DNA of 64,000 nucleotides, taken from the NCBI GenBank assembly GCA_900542325.1, contig UQMY01000008.1, positions 1 to 64,000 on the forward strand, read 5' to 3'. The DNA is from an uncultured Collinsella sp. (GTDB lineage Bacteria; Actinomycetota; Coriobacteriia; Coriobacteriales; Coriobacteriaceae). Positions 17,773 to 27,000 of the stretch are shown piece by piece. Below the pieces are notes generated by a model. The model worked only from the letters and a program-made list of their open reading frames with translations. It did no database searches and was not told the origin of the DNA. The position numbers and the translations under genes are program-made. The first letter of the stretch is position 1. Every line of letters starts with the position of its first letter.

Positions 17773-17792
17773 AGGGACGTTACACTGTCCCT
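17773..17792 (-). other. Small hairpin in the livK-livH gap
   Basis: AGGGAC, 8-nt loop, GTCCCT. It lies between the larger hairpin and livH. It may protect the 3' end of the binding-protein message or be a remnant of the dispersed GGGAC-type repeats. Confidence 0.4.
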
Positions 17793-17803
17793 AGATACCA
17801 AGC

Positions 17804-17832
17804 AAGCAGGGAAGGCCAAACCTCCCCTGCTT
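17804..17832 (-). terminator. Attenuator-type hairpin after the binding-protein gene
   Basis: AAGCAGGGaAGG / CCTcCCCTGCTT, one mismatch, 5-nt loop, about 30 bp past the livK stop and with no T-run. Such hairpins commonly let the binding protein be made in excess over the membrane genes. Confidence 0.55.
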
Positions 17833-17864
17833 GGGATCAAAACCGCTCTATGTAAGGCGGCTTA

Positions 17865-19052
17865 TTAGGCCTGTACGTACTTGCCGTCGGTGATGACGTA
17901 CGCCGTGGGCTCCTTCTGGACCTGGCCCTTATCGTTCCAGGTGAGCTTGCCGGTCAGACCGTCAACGGTAATCTTGAGCATAGCCTTAGGCAGCTTCTCG
18001 GCGACCTCGGTCGGGTCGGCGTCGACACCAAGACCGGCCTCCTCGAGGGCCTCGGCCACCGCGTGCACGCCGTCGTAAGCGTCGGCGGCAAACTGGTCCG
18101 GAGTCTCGCCATACTTATCCTTGTAAGCGTTGACGAAGTCGGCGTTCTTCTCGTCGTCGGCGGAGAACGGGGTCATGAGCAGCAGACCCTCGGCAAGAGA
18201 GGTGTCGAAGCCCTCAACGCCCAGGATGCCGTCCATGCCGTCGCAACCCATCATCTTGACGTCGTAGCCCATGTCCTTGGCGTTCTTGAGCAGGACGGAC
18301 GCTGGCGTGTAGTAGATCGGCGCAAAGATCATGGTGGCGCCGGCCTGCTTGGCCTTGGTCAGCTGGTTGGTAAAGCTCGTGGCGGAGTCGTCCTTAAAGG
18401 TCTCCTCGTCGACAACCTCGAGCTTGGACTCAGCGGCCTGGGCCTTAAAGGCATCCGCGACACCCGAAGAATAAGCGTCGCCGGAGTTATAGAACAGCAC
18501 GAACTTCTCGTCCGCATACTTCTGCGCCAGGAACTTGGCAGCGTTGACGCCCTGGTTGGGATCGGTAAAGCAAACCTGGAAGACGCAATCCTTGCCCTTG
18601 GTGACGTCCTCGGAGGACGCGGACGGAGTGATCATGAACGTCTCGGGGTCGTTACCGCACTCGGCGGCAACGGCAACCGACGCGCCCGTGGTGGTCGGGC
18701 CGACGAGGGCCTGCATGCCCCAGTCGAGCAGGGTGTTAAAGGCGTTGACGGCCTTCTCGCCGTCGGCCTGGTCATCCTCGGCCTTGCTGGCAAGCGGCAG
18801 CTCCTTGGTCGAGAAATCCTTGCAGCCAAGCTCGACACCCTGGGTAACGGACTTGCCGTAGGACGCGTTGGCGCCGGTCAGCGGTCCGATGGTGCCGATC
18901 TTAAACGAAGCGTCGCCCGAAGCGGAACCGCTGTCGCCGCCGTTGGAGGAGCAGCCAGCTAGAATGGACATCGCCCCCAGACCTGCTGCGCTCGCGATAA
19001 CGCTCCTGCGATTCATAACAGGGTTCAATGACTTACCGGTGAGGCTCGACAT
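17865..19052 (-). CDS. livK: Branched-chain amino acid-binding lipoprotein (LivK type)
   Basis: 395 residues. An N-terminal export signal with an Arg pair (NRRSVIASAAG) ends in the lipobox SILAGC, so the protein is anchored outside the cell by lipid. The rest is a type I periplasmic-binding fold: FKIGTIGPLTGANASYGKS at the start, LVGPTTTGASVAVA, and TPDQFAADAYDGVHAVAEAL near the end. It captures branched-chain amino acids for LivHMGF. AGAGGAGAGCCGC precedes the ATG at 19052. First gene of the operon. Confidence 0.93.
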   Translation of the reverse strand: MSSLTGKSLNPVMNRRSVIASAAGLGAMSILAGCSSNGGDSGSASGDASFKIGTIGPLTGANASYGKSVTQGVELGCKDFSTKELPLASKAEDDQADGEKAVNAFNTLLDWGMQALVGPTTTGASVAVAAECGNDPETFMITPSASSEDVTKGKDCVFQVCFTDPNQGVNAAKFLAQKYADEKFVLFYNSGDAYSSGVADAFKAQAAESKLEVVDEETFKDDSATSFTNQLTKAKQAGATMIFAPIYYTPASVLLKNAKDMGYDVKMMGCDGMDGILGVEGFDTSLAEGLLLMTPFSADDEKNADFVNAYKDKYGETPDQFAADAYDGVHAVAEALEEAGLGVDADPTEVAEKLPKAMLKITVDGLTGKLTWNDKGQVQKEPTAYVITDGKYVQA

Positions 19053-19548
19053 GCGGCTCTCCTCTCAAATCTCGTCGGGTTTCGGTTACCCAACAGGCCA
19101 TCCTTCGCCGTGTTCGGCGTTCGCAAAATAGTAGACGCTTTAGTTGAGAAAAGTGGCGATTATTTCAACTTTTCTTTGGATTTGTTCATTTATCCATAGT
19201 TCTGCGTATTCCTGCTACTTTATGCAGTAATGCCACTTTATTATGAAAAAGTAATGTTTCCATTCTGTTACAAGCGTTCCCGCTCTCAATAAACATGGTG
19301 TCCCCCTTTTTTCGCTGGCCGCGACGCGTCCGTCTTGCGGTACAGGGCAAACCTTATGGCGCAAACGTTGACAGTTTGTTACGGGAGTTCGTTTGTAGCG
19401 AGCGTGTTTCCAATATTTCCGCAGCGTTTCGGGGGTAGCGTTTTGCACAGCTCCGGCTGCCTGGCAAGCACGCGCCCGCACTTCACGCTAGAATGCACTC
19501 AACCTATAAGCAGTTAATTCATCCACAAGATGCACGAAGGAGCTATCT
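19053..19548. other. 496-bp divergent control region between livK and hom
   Basis: An AT-rich patch at about 19130-19260 on the livK side stands out against the high-GC surroundings and probably holds the livK promoter, but I could not assign clear -35/-10 boxes. On the hom side TAGAAT (19489-19494) is a possible -10 about 55 nt before the ATG, with no good -35. I see no riboswitch or leader peptide. A CCCCC-TTTTTT stretch near 19303 has no matching arm. Confidence 0.4.
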
Positions 19549-20892
19549 ATGAGCGAATCCCTGCGCACCGTGAACGTCGGTCTGATCGGCCTGGGAACCG
19601 TCGGCGGCGGCGTGGCCCGTCTGATCAAGAGCCACCACGATGAGTACCTGGCAGCCTACGGCATCGACCTTAAGCTGACCCGCGCCTGCGCGCTTGCTTG
19701 GGAGCAGGCCGAGGCGGCAGGCATTGAGCGCGAGGCCTTTACGAGCGACTGGCACGACGTCGTCACCGACCCCGCCATCGACATCGTCGTCGAGCTGATC
19801 GGCGGCGAGCACCCCGCAACCGAGATCTTCACCACCGCCTTTGAGCACGGCAAGCATGTCGTCTCCGCCAACAAGGCTCTGCTGGGCCGCCATGTCGAGA
19901 CGCTTGCCGAGAAGGCGCGTGCGTGCGGCGTGCAGATTAAGTGCGAGGCCAGCTGCGGTGGCGGCATCCCCATTGTCAGCACACTCGAGCACGACCTGGT
20001 GGGCAACAAGATCTTGACCATCGCCGGCATCCTCAACGGCACCACCAACTACATCCTGTCGCGCATGGACGCCGAGGGCGCCGATTACGCCGACGTACTT
20101 GCCGACGCGCAGGCCAAGGGCTATGCCGAGGCCGACCCGTCCGCCGACGTCGACGGCTTCGACGCCGCCAGCAAAACGGCAATCCTCGCCTCCATCGGCT
20201 TTGGCACCCGCGTGACCACCGATGATGTGTACCAGCAGGGTATCCGTACCATCGGCGCCGAGGACATCGCCCAGGCCCGCGAGCTCGGCTACACCATTAA
20301 GCTGCTGGGCATCGCCCGCAACACCGACACCGGCGTCGACGTCCGCGTGCATCCCACGCTGATCCCCGCCGACCACATGCTTGCCAAGGTCAACGGCGCC
20401 ATGAACGCTGTCTACGTGGTAGGCGACGCCGTGGGCGAGACCATGTTCTACGGTGCCGGCGCAGGCTCCTTCCCCACCGCGAGCGCCGTCGTGGGCGATA
20501 TCCTGTCGCTCTCCGAGCAGATCAGCCGCGGCGTGGCTCCGCTGCCCGAGATTGAGCCCTATGGCCACAACCTCGCCTTTAAGCCCATGGACGAGCTCCA
20601 GACCAAGTACTATGTGCGCCTGAAGGTCGCCGACCGCGTGGGCGCCCTGTCCGAGACGGTCGACATCTTTGCCAAGCACAACATCTCGATCTCGCTCATC
20701 AACCAGGTCGAGGACGGCAAGTCGGGCGTCAGCGATGCCTGCTCGGTCATCTTCCTGACGCACCGCGCGCTCGAGAAGGACGTCCAGGCTGCCGCCGCCG
20801 AGCTTGCCAGCGTCGACTGCGTAGCCGAGGTCGCCAACGTCCTGCGCATCGAGGACGTCGAGGTTTGGACCGAAGGCGTCATGGCCAACTAA
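19549..20892 (+). CDS. hom: Homoserine dehydrogenase
   Basis: 447 residues, the single-function ACT-containing type. An NAD(P)-binding start VGLIGLGTVGGGVARLI, VSANKALL, the catalytic core ILNGTTNYILSRM and DPSADVDGFDAASKTAILASIGFG, then a C-terminal ACT domain (about 350-430) for feedback control, probably by threonine. It reduces aspartate semialdehyde to homoserine, the branch to threonine and methionine. GAAGGAGCTATCT precedes the ATG. No thrB or thrC is adjacent; a strong terminator follows. Confidence 0.96.
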   Translation: MSESLRTVNVGLIGLGTVGGGVARLIKSHHDEYLAAYGIDLKLTRACALAWEQAEAAGIEREAFTSDWHDVVTDPAIDIVVELIGGEHPATEIFTTAFEHGKHVVSANKALLGRHVETLAEKARACGVQIKCEASCGGGIPIVSTLEHDLVGNKILTIAGILNGTTNYILSRMDAEGADYADVLADAQAKGYAEADPSADVDGFDAASKTAILASIGFGTRVTTDDVYQQGIRTIGAEDIAQARELGYTIKLLGIARNTDTGVDVRVHPTLIPADHMLAKVNGAMNAVYVVGDAVGETMFYGAGAGSFPTASAVVGDILSLSEQISRGVAPLPEIEPYGHNLAFKPMDELQTKYYVRLKVADRVGALSETVDIFAKHNISISLINQVEDGKSGVSDACSVIFLTHRALEKDVQAAAAELASVDCVAEVANVLRIEDVEVWTEGVMAN

Positions 20893-20923
20893 TTCGGTCT
20901 TCGCTTTACGGCATATTGCGTGA

Positions 20924-20958
20924 GGGGCTCTCGTCCAGCAGTGGACGAGAGCCCCTTT
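20924..20958 (+). terminator. Terminator of hom
   Basis: GGGGCTCTCGTCCA, GCAG loop, TGGACGAGAGCCCC, TTT: a 14-bp perfect stem 32 bp after the stop. Confidence 0.9.
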
Positions 20959-21113
20959 GCTTGCGCACACGGGACGTATTGGCGCAATCCGCATTTGAAC
21001 GACTTGGCCGCTCCTGACAGCCGGGGCTACCGTTCACCGATATGCAAACGCGACCGATTCCGGCTACCGCTACGCTGTGCTGCGTATATCCGCCCGCAAA
21101 GAGAGGAAGCACC

Positions 21114-21863
21114 ATGTTGCTCGAGGGCAAGAAAGCGATCATCACCGGAGGCACGCGCGGTATCGGCTATGCCATCGCCTGCCGTTTTATCGAGGAAGGT
21201 GCTGCCGTCACCGTCTTTGGCTCGCGCCAGGAGACTGCCGACGCTGCCGTTGAGAAACTGACGACCGCTTATCCCGAGGCCAAGGTTTGGGGCCGCTCCT
21301 GCGACCTCACCTCGCTCGAGGCCGTAACCGAGGCCTTTACCCAGGCTGCCGCCGATATGGGCGGCCTGGACACGGTCGTCAACAATGCCGGCATCTCCCA
21401 GCGTTCTCCCCTTTTGGACTACACGGCCGAGGAGTTTGCAAAGGTCATGGACCTCAACGTCGTCGCCGTCTTTAACGGCCACCAGGCTGCCGCCAAGATC
21501 ATGACCGAGGCCGGCCACGGCGGCACCATCACCACCACGAGCTCGATGGTCGCCAAGTATGGCCAGCCCTCCGGCGTCGGCTATCCCACGTCCAAGTTTG
21601 CCGTCAACGGCATGGTCCAGTCGCTCTCGCGCGAACTCGCCCCCATGGGCATTCGCGTCAATGCCGTCGCACCTGGTGTAACCAAGACCGATATGGTCGC
21701 CAACCTGCCCGAAGAGGTTATTAAGCCCATCATCGCCACCATTCCGCTGGGTCGCATGGGCGAGCCCGAGGATGTCGCCAATGCCTTTGTTTTCCTGGCG
21801 AGCGACATGTCCTCCTATGTTACGGGTGCCGTGCTCCCCGTCGACGGAGCCGCCCGCTCCTAA
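21114..21863 (+). CDS. SDR family oxidoreductase (FabG-like)
   Basis: 249 residues, a classical short-chain dehydrogenase: TGGTRGIGYAIA for NAD(P), NNAGIS, the catalytic Ser in TTTSSMVAKYG followed by Tyr-x3-Lys (GYPTSKFAV), and NAVAPGVTKTDM. The C-terminal PLGRMGEPEDVANAFVFLASDMSSYVTGAVLPVDGA is typical of FabG-like and sugar/alcohol SDRs, so the substrate is open. No fatty-acid genes are nearby. GAGAGGAAG precedes the ATG at 21114; the codons upstream are AT-poor leader, not family sequence. Confidence 0.9.
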   Translation: MLLEGKKAIITGGTRGIGYAIACRFIEEGAAVTVFGSRQETADAAVEKLTTAYPEAKVWGRSCDLTSLEAVTEAFTQAAADMGGLDTVVNNAGISQRSPLLDYTAEEFAKVMDLNVVAVFNGHQAAAKIMTEAGHGGTITTTSSMVAKYGQPSGVGYPTSKFAVNGMVQSLSRELAPMGIRVNAVAPGVTKTDMVANLPEEVIKPIIATIPLGRMGEPEDVANAFVFLASDMSSYVTGAVLPVDGAARS

Positions 21864-21907
21864 AGGTCGCAAGTTTCGGCTTCGAACCTCAACAGAGCTC
21901 AACGCAA

Positions 21908-21946
21908 AAGGCGCGCTATCTGCATCAACCGCAGGCAGCGCGCCTT
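21908..21946 (+). terminator. Terminator of the SDR gene
   Basis: AAGGCGCGCT / AGCGCGCCTT, with an inner CTGC/GCAG pairing, followed by TCTTCTGTTT. Confidence 0.8.
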
Positions 21947-21960
21947 CTTCTGTTTGAAGT

Positions 21961-22316
21961 GGAAGCCGTGTCCCAGAATTCCGGCCCAGACCGAGACGCA
22001 GCTTCCCTCAGGACCATGTTTCGGAAAGTGCGCCCCGTTTTGAACGCCGATTCTGGGACGCACTTTCCGCAACGAGCCTCTCGCGGAAACTGCATCCCAC
22101 TCTGAGTGTCCATTCCGGGACACGGTTTCCCCAAGGCCTTTGTTTCGGAAAGCGCATCCCATTTTGGACCTTCAGACTGGGACGCGCTTTCCGGAAGGGG
22201 TCCAAAGCGGAAACTGCATCCCGCTCTGAGCGTCCGTTCTGGGATGTGGCTTCCCGATGGGGGCCGATGCGGAAACTGCGTCCCGTTCCGAGCCTTCAAA
22301 GCGGGACGCGGCTTCC
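21961..22316. repeat. Array of six palindromes with exact 62-bp period
   Basis: Units start at 21961, 22023, 22085, 22147, 22209 and 22271. Each is 46 bp: a 15-bp arm of the type GGAAACTGCATCCCA, a 16-nt loop and an inverted 15-bp arm of the type TGGGACGCGCTTTCC; 16-bp spacers separate the units. Because loop and spacer are equal, the twelve arms alternate in orientation at a constant 31-bp pitch, close to three helical turns. Arms vary between units but stay largely complementary within a unit. It fills the gap between the SDR terminator and the antiporter stop. No coding potential is supported. Confidence 0.9.
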
Positions 22317-22331
22317 CCGAGAGAGTATTGA

Positions 22332-23894
22332 CTACTTACCGTCGTCCTCGTCGGCTTCTTCATGCGCATAAAGCTCCAGCATGCGGCGGCGGTACTCATG
22401 CACGGCGAGCTTGGCGCGCTCCAGGCGGCGGCGCTCGCGCGGGGTAAGCTCGGACGGGTCGATCTCGTCGCCATAGGTCTTCTCGGCAAGAAGATGCGCC
22501 GCGTCCACGATGCGGGCATCGATGTGTCCGCTCGCGGCCTGGGCAGAAAGACGCTCGGCAATCGTATCGAGCGTAGGCAGGCCTTCGAATACGCGACCGT
22601 GACCATGCGAGGTCAGCAGCTCATGTTCACGTGCGAGCAGGCTCGCGAGGTCATGATGGGCACGCAGGATATTGAGCGCGTCGGCAGGATGCTCGGCAAC
22701 CTCCGCCACGGCGGCGACCGGCGCGGCATCGACCACGCGGTAGAAGAGCTGCGCAAGCAGCGGCATCAGGAACACCGTAATGGCGCCGGCTGCCACCATG
22801 ACCGAAGCGACGTCCTGCGATAATGCGCCGGCGTTGACGGCAACGCTCGTCACGGCGACGATAATCGGCAGCGCCGTGGTGCAGTAGAGCGCCACGGTGA
22901 TGCGACCATACGCAGAAACATCGCGCGTCTTAGGGCAGATGCTCATGGAGACGACAATGGGCACGGCGCGGATAACCAGCAACGCCACGATAAAGCCCAC
23001 GAGCAGGCCAGGGCGCGATGCTACAGCCGTCAGGTCAATCTTGGCACCCGACACGGTAAAGAACACTGGGATCAAAAAGCCATAGGCAAGGCCATCGAGT
23101 TTAAGCTCGAGCGTATGGTTGCCCTCGGGAATGATATAGCGCAGGACAAAGCCCGCGGCAAAAGCGCCCAACACGATATCGAGGCTAAAAATGGCGGAAA
23201 ACGCCACGAGCGTGACCAGGATGAGCACCGTCAAGCGCACGAACGTTTGCGATGTGGTGTCGGCGCGCTCCTGAATAAAGGCAAAGAAGCGGCTGCCGAT
23301 ACGTTTGGAGCGGCTGGGGACCACGGCAAGCAGCACGCACACCACGGCGAACAGGCCCAAGACCAGCAGCGTCTCGATGCCCGTGCGGGCAGATAGCAGT
23401 ACCGACATGGCAAGCACGGGGCCAAGCTCGCCCCACGTACCATAGGCAAGAATCGAATCGCCGACGCGCGTCCCGGCAAGCGACCGCTCGCGCAAGATGG
23501 GCATGAGTGCCCCAAGCGCCGTCGAGGTCAACGCCAGCGTCACGGCGATGCCATCAAAATGGCTGACCGAAAACCACGGGGTAAAGCGCACGGCAAGCCA
23601 GGCGATACCAAACGTGACGACCCACGTCGCCATACCGTAGCGCCCCTCGACACCCGTGATGTTCTTGGGATCGATCTCAAAGCCTGCAAGCAGGAACAAA
23701 AATGCCAGACCGAGCTCTGACACGAGCGAGACCTCGGCATCCACATGGATGACGCCGAGCATATGAGGTCCCAGCACCGCGCCGAACACGAGCAAAAAGA
23801 CCGTCTCGGGAACGGGTTTTCCAGGAATCGCCGAAGCGATGAAGGGGCTTGCAAAGGCCACGAGTGCGATGATGGCGAGCGAAACGAATGCCAT
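22332..23894 (-). CDS. CPA2 family cation:proton antiporter
   Basis: 520 residues. About twelve membrane helices fill residues 1-390: FLLVFGAVLGPHMLG, LGLAFLFLLAGFEIDPKNI (the acidic ion-binding helix of CPA2), LTSTALGALMPILRE, and FSLDIVLGAFAAGFVLRYI. A hydrophilic, acidic C-terminal tail of about 130 residues follows; it does not show a TrkA-N nucleotide-binding motif. It probably exchanges Na+ or K+ for protons for pH and ion balance. The ATG at 23894 begins the first helix, with AAAGGC ahead; earlier in-frame codons add a non-family extension. Confidence 0.85.
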   Translation of the reverse strand: MAFVSLAIIALVAFASPFIASAIPGKPVPETVFLLVFGAVLGPHMLGVIHVDAEVSLVSELGLAFLFLLAGFEIDPKNITGVEGRYGMATWVVTFGIAWLAVRFTPWFSVSHFDGIAVTLALTSTALGALMPILRERSLAGTRVGDSILAYGTWGELGPVLAMSVLLSARTGIETLLVLGLFAVVCVLLAVVPSRSKRIGSRFFAFIQERADTTSQTFVRLTVLILVTLVAFSAIFSLDIVLGAFAAGFVLRYIIPEGNHTLELKLDGLAYGFLIPVFFTVSGAKIDLTAVASRPGLLVGFIVALLVIRAVPIVVSMSICPKTRDVSAYGRITVALYCTTALPIIVAVTSVAVNAGALSQDVASVMVAAGAITVFLMPLLAQLFYRVVDAAPVAAVAEVAEHPADALNILRAHHDLASLLAREHELLTSHGHGRVFEGLPTLDTIAERLSAQAASGHIDARIVDAAHLLAEKTYGDEIDPSELTPRERRRLERAKLAVHEYRRRMLELYAHEEADEDDGK

Positions 23895-24078
23895 GTGATG
23901 CCTTTCTCTTGTTTGCGCTTCACTGTAGCACCCTCGCCGTCCTCTACGCGCCGCGAGCTGTCGTATCATAGTGAGGTTTACAAACATGTGGCTCAAGGCG
24001 ACCGCAGGGCAGGCCCCGCAAACCGACCGCTGCCGCATACCGCACCGTACGCCCAACCGATCAGGAAGGCAGGAACCA

Positions 24079-27000
24079 ATGGTCTCTCGTATCTACGTGG
24101 AGAAGAAACCCGGGTTCGACGTCGAGGCTCAGCAGCTCAAGGGCGAGCTGACCGAGATTCTCGGCATCAAGGGCATCGAGGCCCTGAGGATCATCAACCG
24201 CTACGACGTCGAGGGCATCGACGAGGAGCTTTTCCGCTCCTGCGTGCCGACCGTCTTTAGCGAGCCCCAGGTCGATGTGACCTACGACGAGCTCCCCGCA
24301 AGCGATGGCGCCGTCTTTGCCGTCGAATTCCTGCCTGGCCAGTTTGACCAGCGCGCCGACTCCGCCAGCGAGTGCGTGCAGCTCATCAGCCAGGGCGAGC
24401 GCCCCGCCGTGCGCTCCGCCAAGGTCTATATGATCTCGGGCGCCCTGGACGAAGCCGCCATCGAGGCCATCAAGCACTACGTGGTGAACCCCGTCGAGGC
24501 CCGCATCGCCTCGCTCGACCTGCCCGAGACGCTGCATATGGAGACCCCCGAGCCTCAGCCCGTCGAAGTGCTCGACGGCTTCCGCGAGCTCGATGAGACC
24601 GGCCTTGCCGCCTTTATTTCCGAGCGCGGTCTTGCCATGGACGAGGCAGACATCGCCTTCTGCCAGCAGTACTTCCGCGATGAGGATCGCGACCCCACCA
24701 TCACTGAGATCCGCGTGATCGACACCTACTGGTCCGATCACTGCCGCCACACCACCTTCGGTACCGTCCTAGACGACGTGACGATCGACGACGCCGTGGT
24801 GCAGCAGGCCTTCGACCGCTACATGGAGATGCGCCACGAACTCGGTCGCGACGCCAAGCCCGTCTGCCTCATGGACATGGGCACCATCGGCGCCAAGTAC
24901 CTTAAGAAGACCGGCGTCATGACCGATGTCGACGAGTCCGAGGAGATCAACGCCTGCACCGTCAAGGTGAAGGTCGATGTCGACGGCGAGGACCAGGACT
25001 GGCTGTTCCTGTTTAAGAACGAGACCCACAACCACCCGACCGAGATCGAGCCCTTCGGCGGTGCCGCCACCTGCGTGGGCGGCGCCATCCGCGACCCGCT
25101 CTCGGGCCGCAGCTACGTGTACCAGGCCATGCGTGTCACCGGCGCCGGCGACCCCACCGTCCCCGTGTCCGAGACGCTCGAGGGCAAGCTGCCGCAGCGC
25201 AAGCTCGTAACCACCGCTGCCGCCGGCTACTCCAGCTACGGCAACCAGATCGGCCTTGCCACCGGCCAGGTCAACGAGCTCTATCACCCCGGCTACGTGG
25301 CCAAGCGCATGGAGGTCGGTGCCGTCGTGGGCGCTACCCCGGCAAACCACGTACGCCGCGAGTGCCCCGCCCCCACCGACAAGATCATCCTTTTGGGCGG
25401 TCGCACCGGCCGTGACGGCATCGGCGGTGCCACCGGCTCGTCCAAGACCCAGAACACCGAGTCCATCGAGACCTCGGGCGCCGAGGTCCAGAAGGGCAAC
25501 GCTCCGGTCGAGCGCAAGCTGCAGCGCCTCTTCCGCCGCGGCGACGCCTGCCGCCTGATCAAGCGCTGCAACGACTTTGGCGCCGGCGGCGTCTCGGTCG
25601 CCGTGGGCGAGCTTGCCGATGGCTTGTATGTCGACCTGGACACCGTGACCAAGAAGTACGACGGCCTGGACGGCACCGAGCTCGCCATCTCCGAGTCCCA
25701 GGAGCGTATGGCCTGCGCCGTCGCCGACGGTGACGTCGAGGAGTTCATGGGCTACGCCGCCGAGGAGAACCTCGAGGCGACCGTTATCGCCGAGGTTACC
25801 GCCGAGCCGCGCATGCGCATGGCCTGGAACGGTGTCGCCATCGTCGACCTCTCCCGCGAGTTCCTCAACTCCAACGGCGCGCCCAAGCACCAGGTCGCCC
25901 ACGTGTGCGCCCGCAGCGTGTGGCAGCCCAGCTGGGCCGGCACCACGCTTGCCGAGCGCATGACTTCGCTTGTCACTGACCTCAACGTTGCCTCCAACAA
26001 GGGCCTTTCCGAGCGCTTCGACTCCACCATCGGCGCCGCGACCGTGCTCATGCCCTTTGGCGGCAAGACGCAGCTCACCCCGAGCTCGGCCATGGTCGCC
26101 AAGTTCCCCGTGGACGGCGAGACCACCACGGCAAGCGCCATGGCATGGGGCTTCAACCCCTACCTGATGGAGGCCGACCAGTTTGCTGGCGCCTACCTGT
26201 CCGTGGTCGAGTCCATCGCCAAGCTCGTGGCCGCCGGCTTTGAGCACAAGCGCGCCTACCTCTCCTTCCAGGAGTACTTCGAGCGCCTGCGCACCGAGGC
26301 CGAGCGCTGGGGCAAGCCCATGGCAGCCGTCCTGGGCGCCCTTATGGCCCAGGTCGATCTGGGTGCCGGTGCCATCGGCGGCAAGGACTCTATGAGCGGC
26401 TCGTTTGAGGACGAGGCCGGTGAGCTCAACGTTCCGCCGACCCTGATCAGCTTCGCTGTGGCCGTGGGCAAGGCCGCCCGTGCCGTCTCGCCCGAGTTCA
26501 AGGGTCTGACGCATCGCGTCGTGCGCATCGCCCCCGCCACCTATGGTGAGGACTACCGCCCCGACGCTCAGCAGCTGCTCGCCGTGTTTGACGCCGTCGA
26601 GGCGCTCACCGCCAACGGCAACGCTCTGGCCGTCTCCACGCCCGGCTACGGCTGCGGCGCCGAGAGCCTCTTTAAGATGTGCGTCGGCAACCAGATCGGC
26701 ATCGAGCTTGCCGAGGACGTGGACGTGGAGAGCCTCTTCACCCCGCTCTACGGCAGCTTTATCGTCGAGCTCGCCGAGGACGCCGAGCTGCCCGAGGTCG
26801 CCGACGGCGTTGTCGTCGAACCCCTGGGTACCACCGTCGAGGGCTATGTCATCGACACCGGCTCCGAGGTCATCGAGCTCGCCGAGCTCCAGGAGGCCTG
26901 GGAGAGCGGCATCGAGGGCGTCTTCGCCTACCGCAGCGCCGGCAAGACCCCCGAGGTCGAGACCATCGACTTCCGCGCCAAGGATATCCACGTGTACGGC

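Noticed and set aside
19215..19481. 88-residue minus-strand open frame in the livK-hom gap
   Set aside because: No ribosome site, no recognisable domain, and it overlies AT-rich control DNA.
19240..19548. Riboswitch or leader attenuator upstream of hom
   Set aside because: No paired helices, no Thr/Met-rich leader peptide and no terminator/antiterminator pair could be drawn.
19543..20994. 483-codon minus-strand open frame
   Set aside because: Antisense to hom, which has full motifs, a good ribosome site and its own terminator.
21899..22299. Minus-strand open frames of 65-124 residues over the palindrome array
   Set aside because: They read straight through palindromes; the 62-bp period is not a multiple of three, and there is no ribosome site or family similarity.
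21961..22316. CRISPR array
   Set aside because: Spacing is regular, but the repeated part is a variable palindrome with 16-bp spacers, repeats are not identical, and no cas genes are present.
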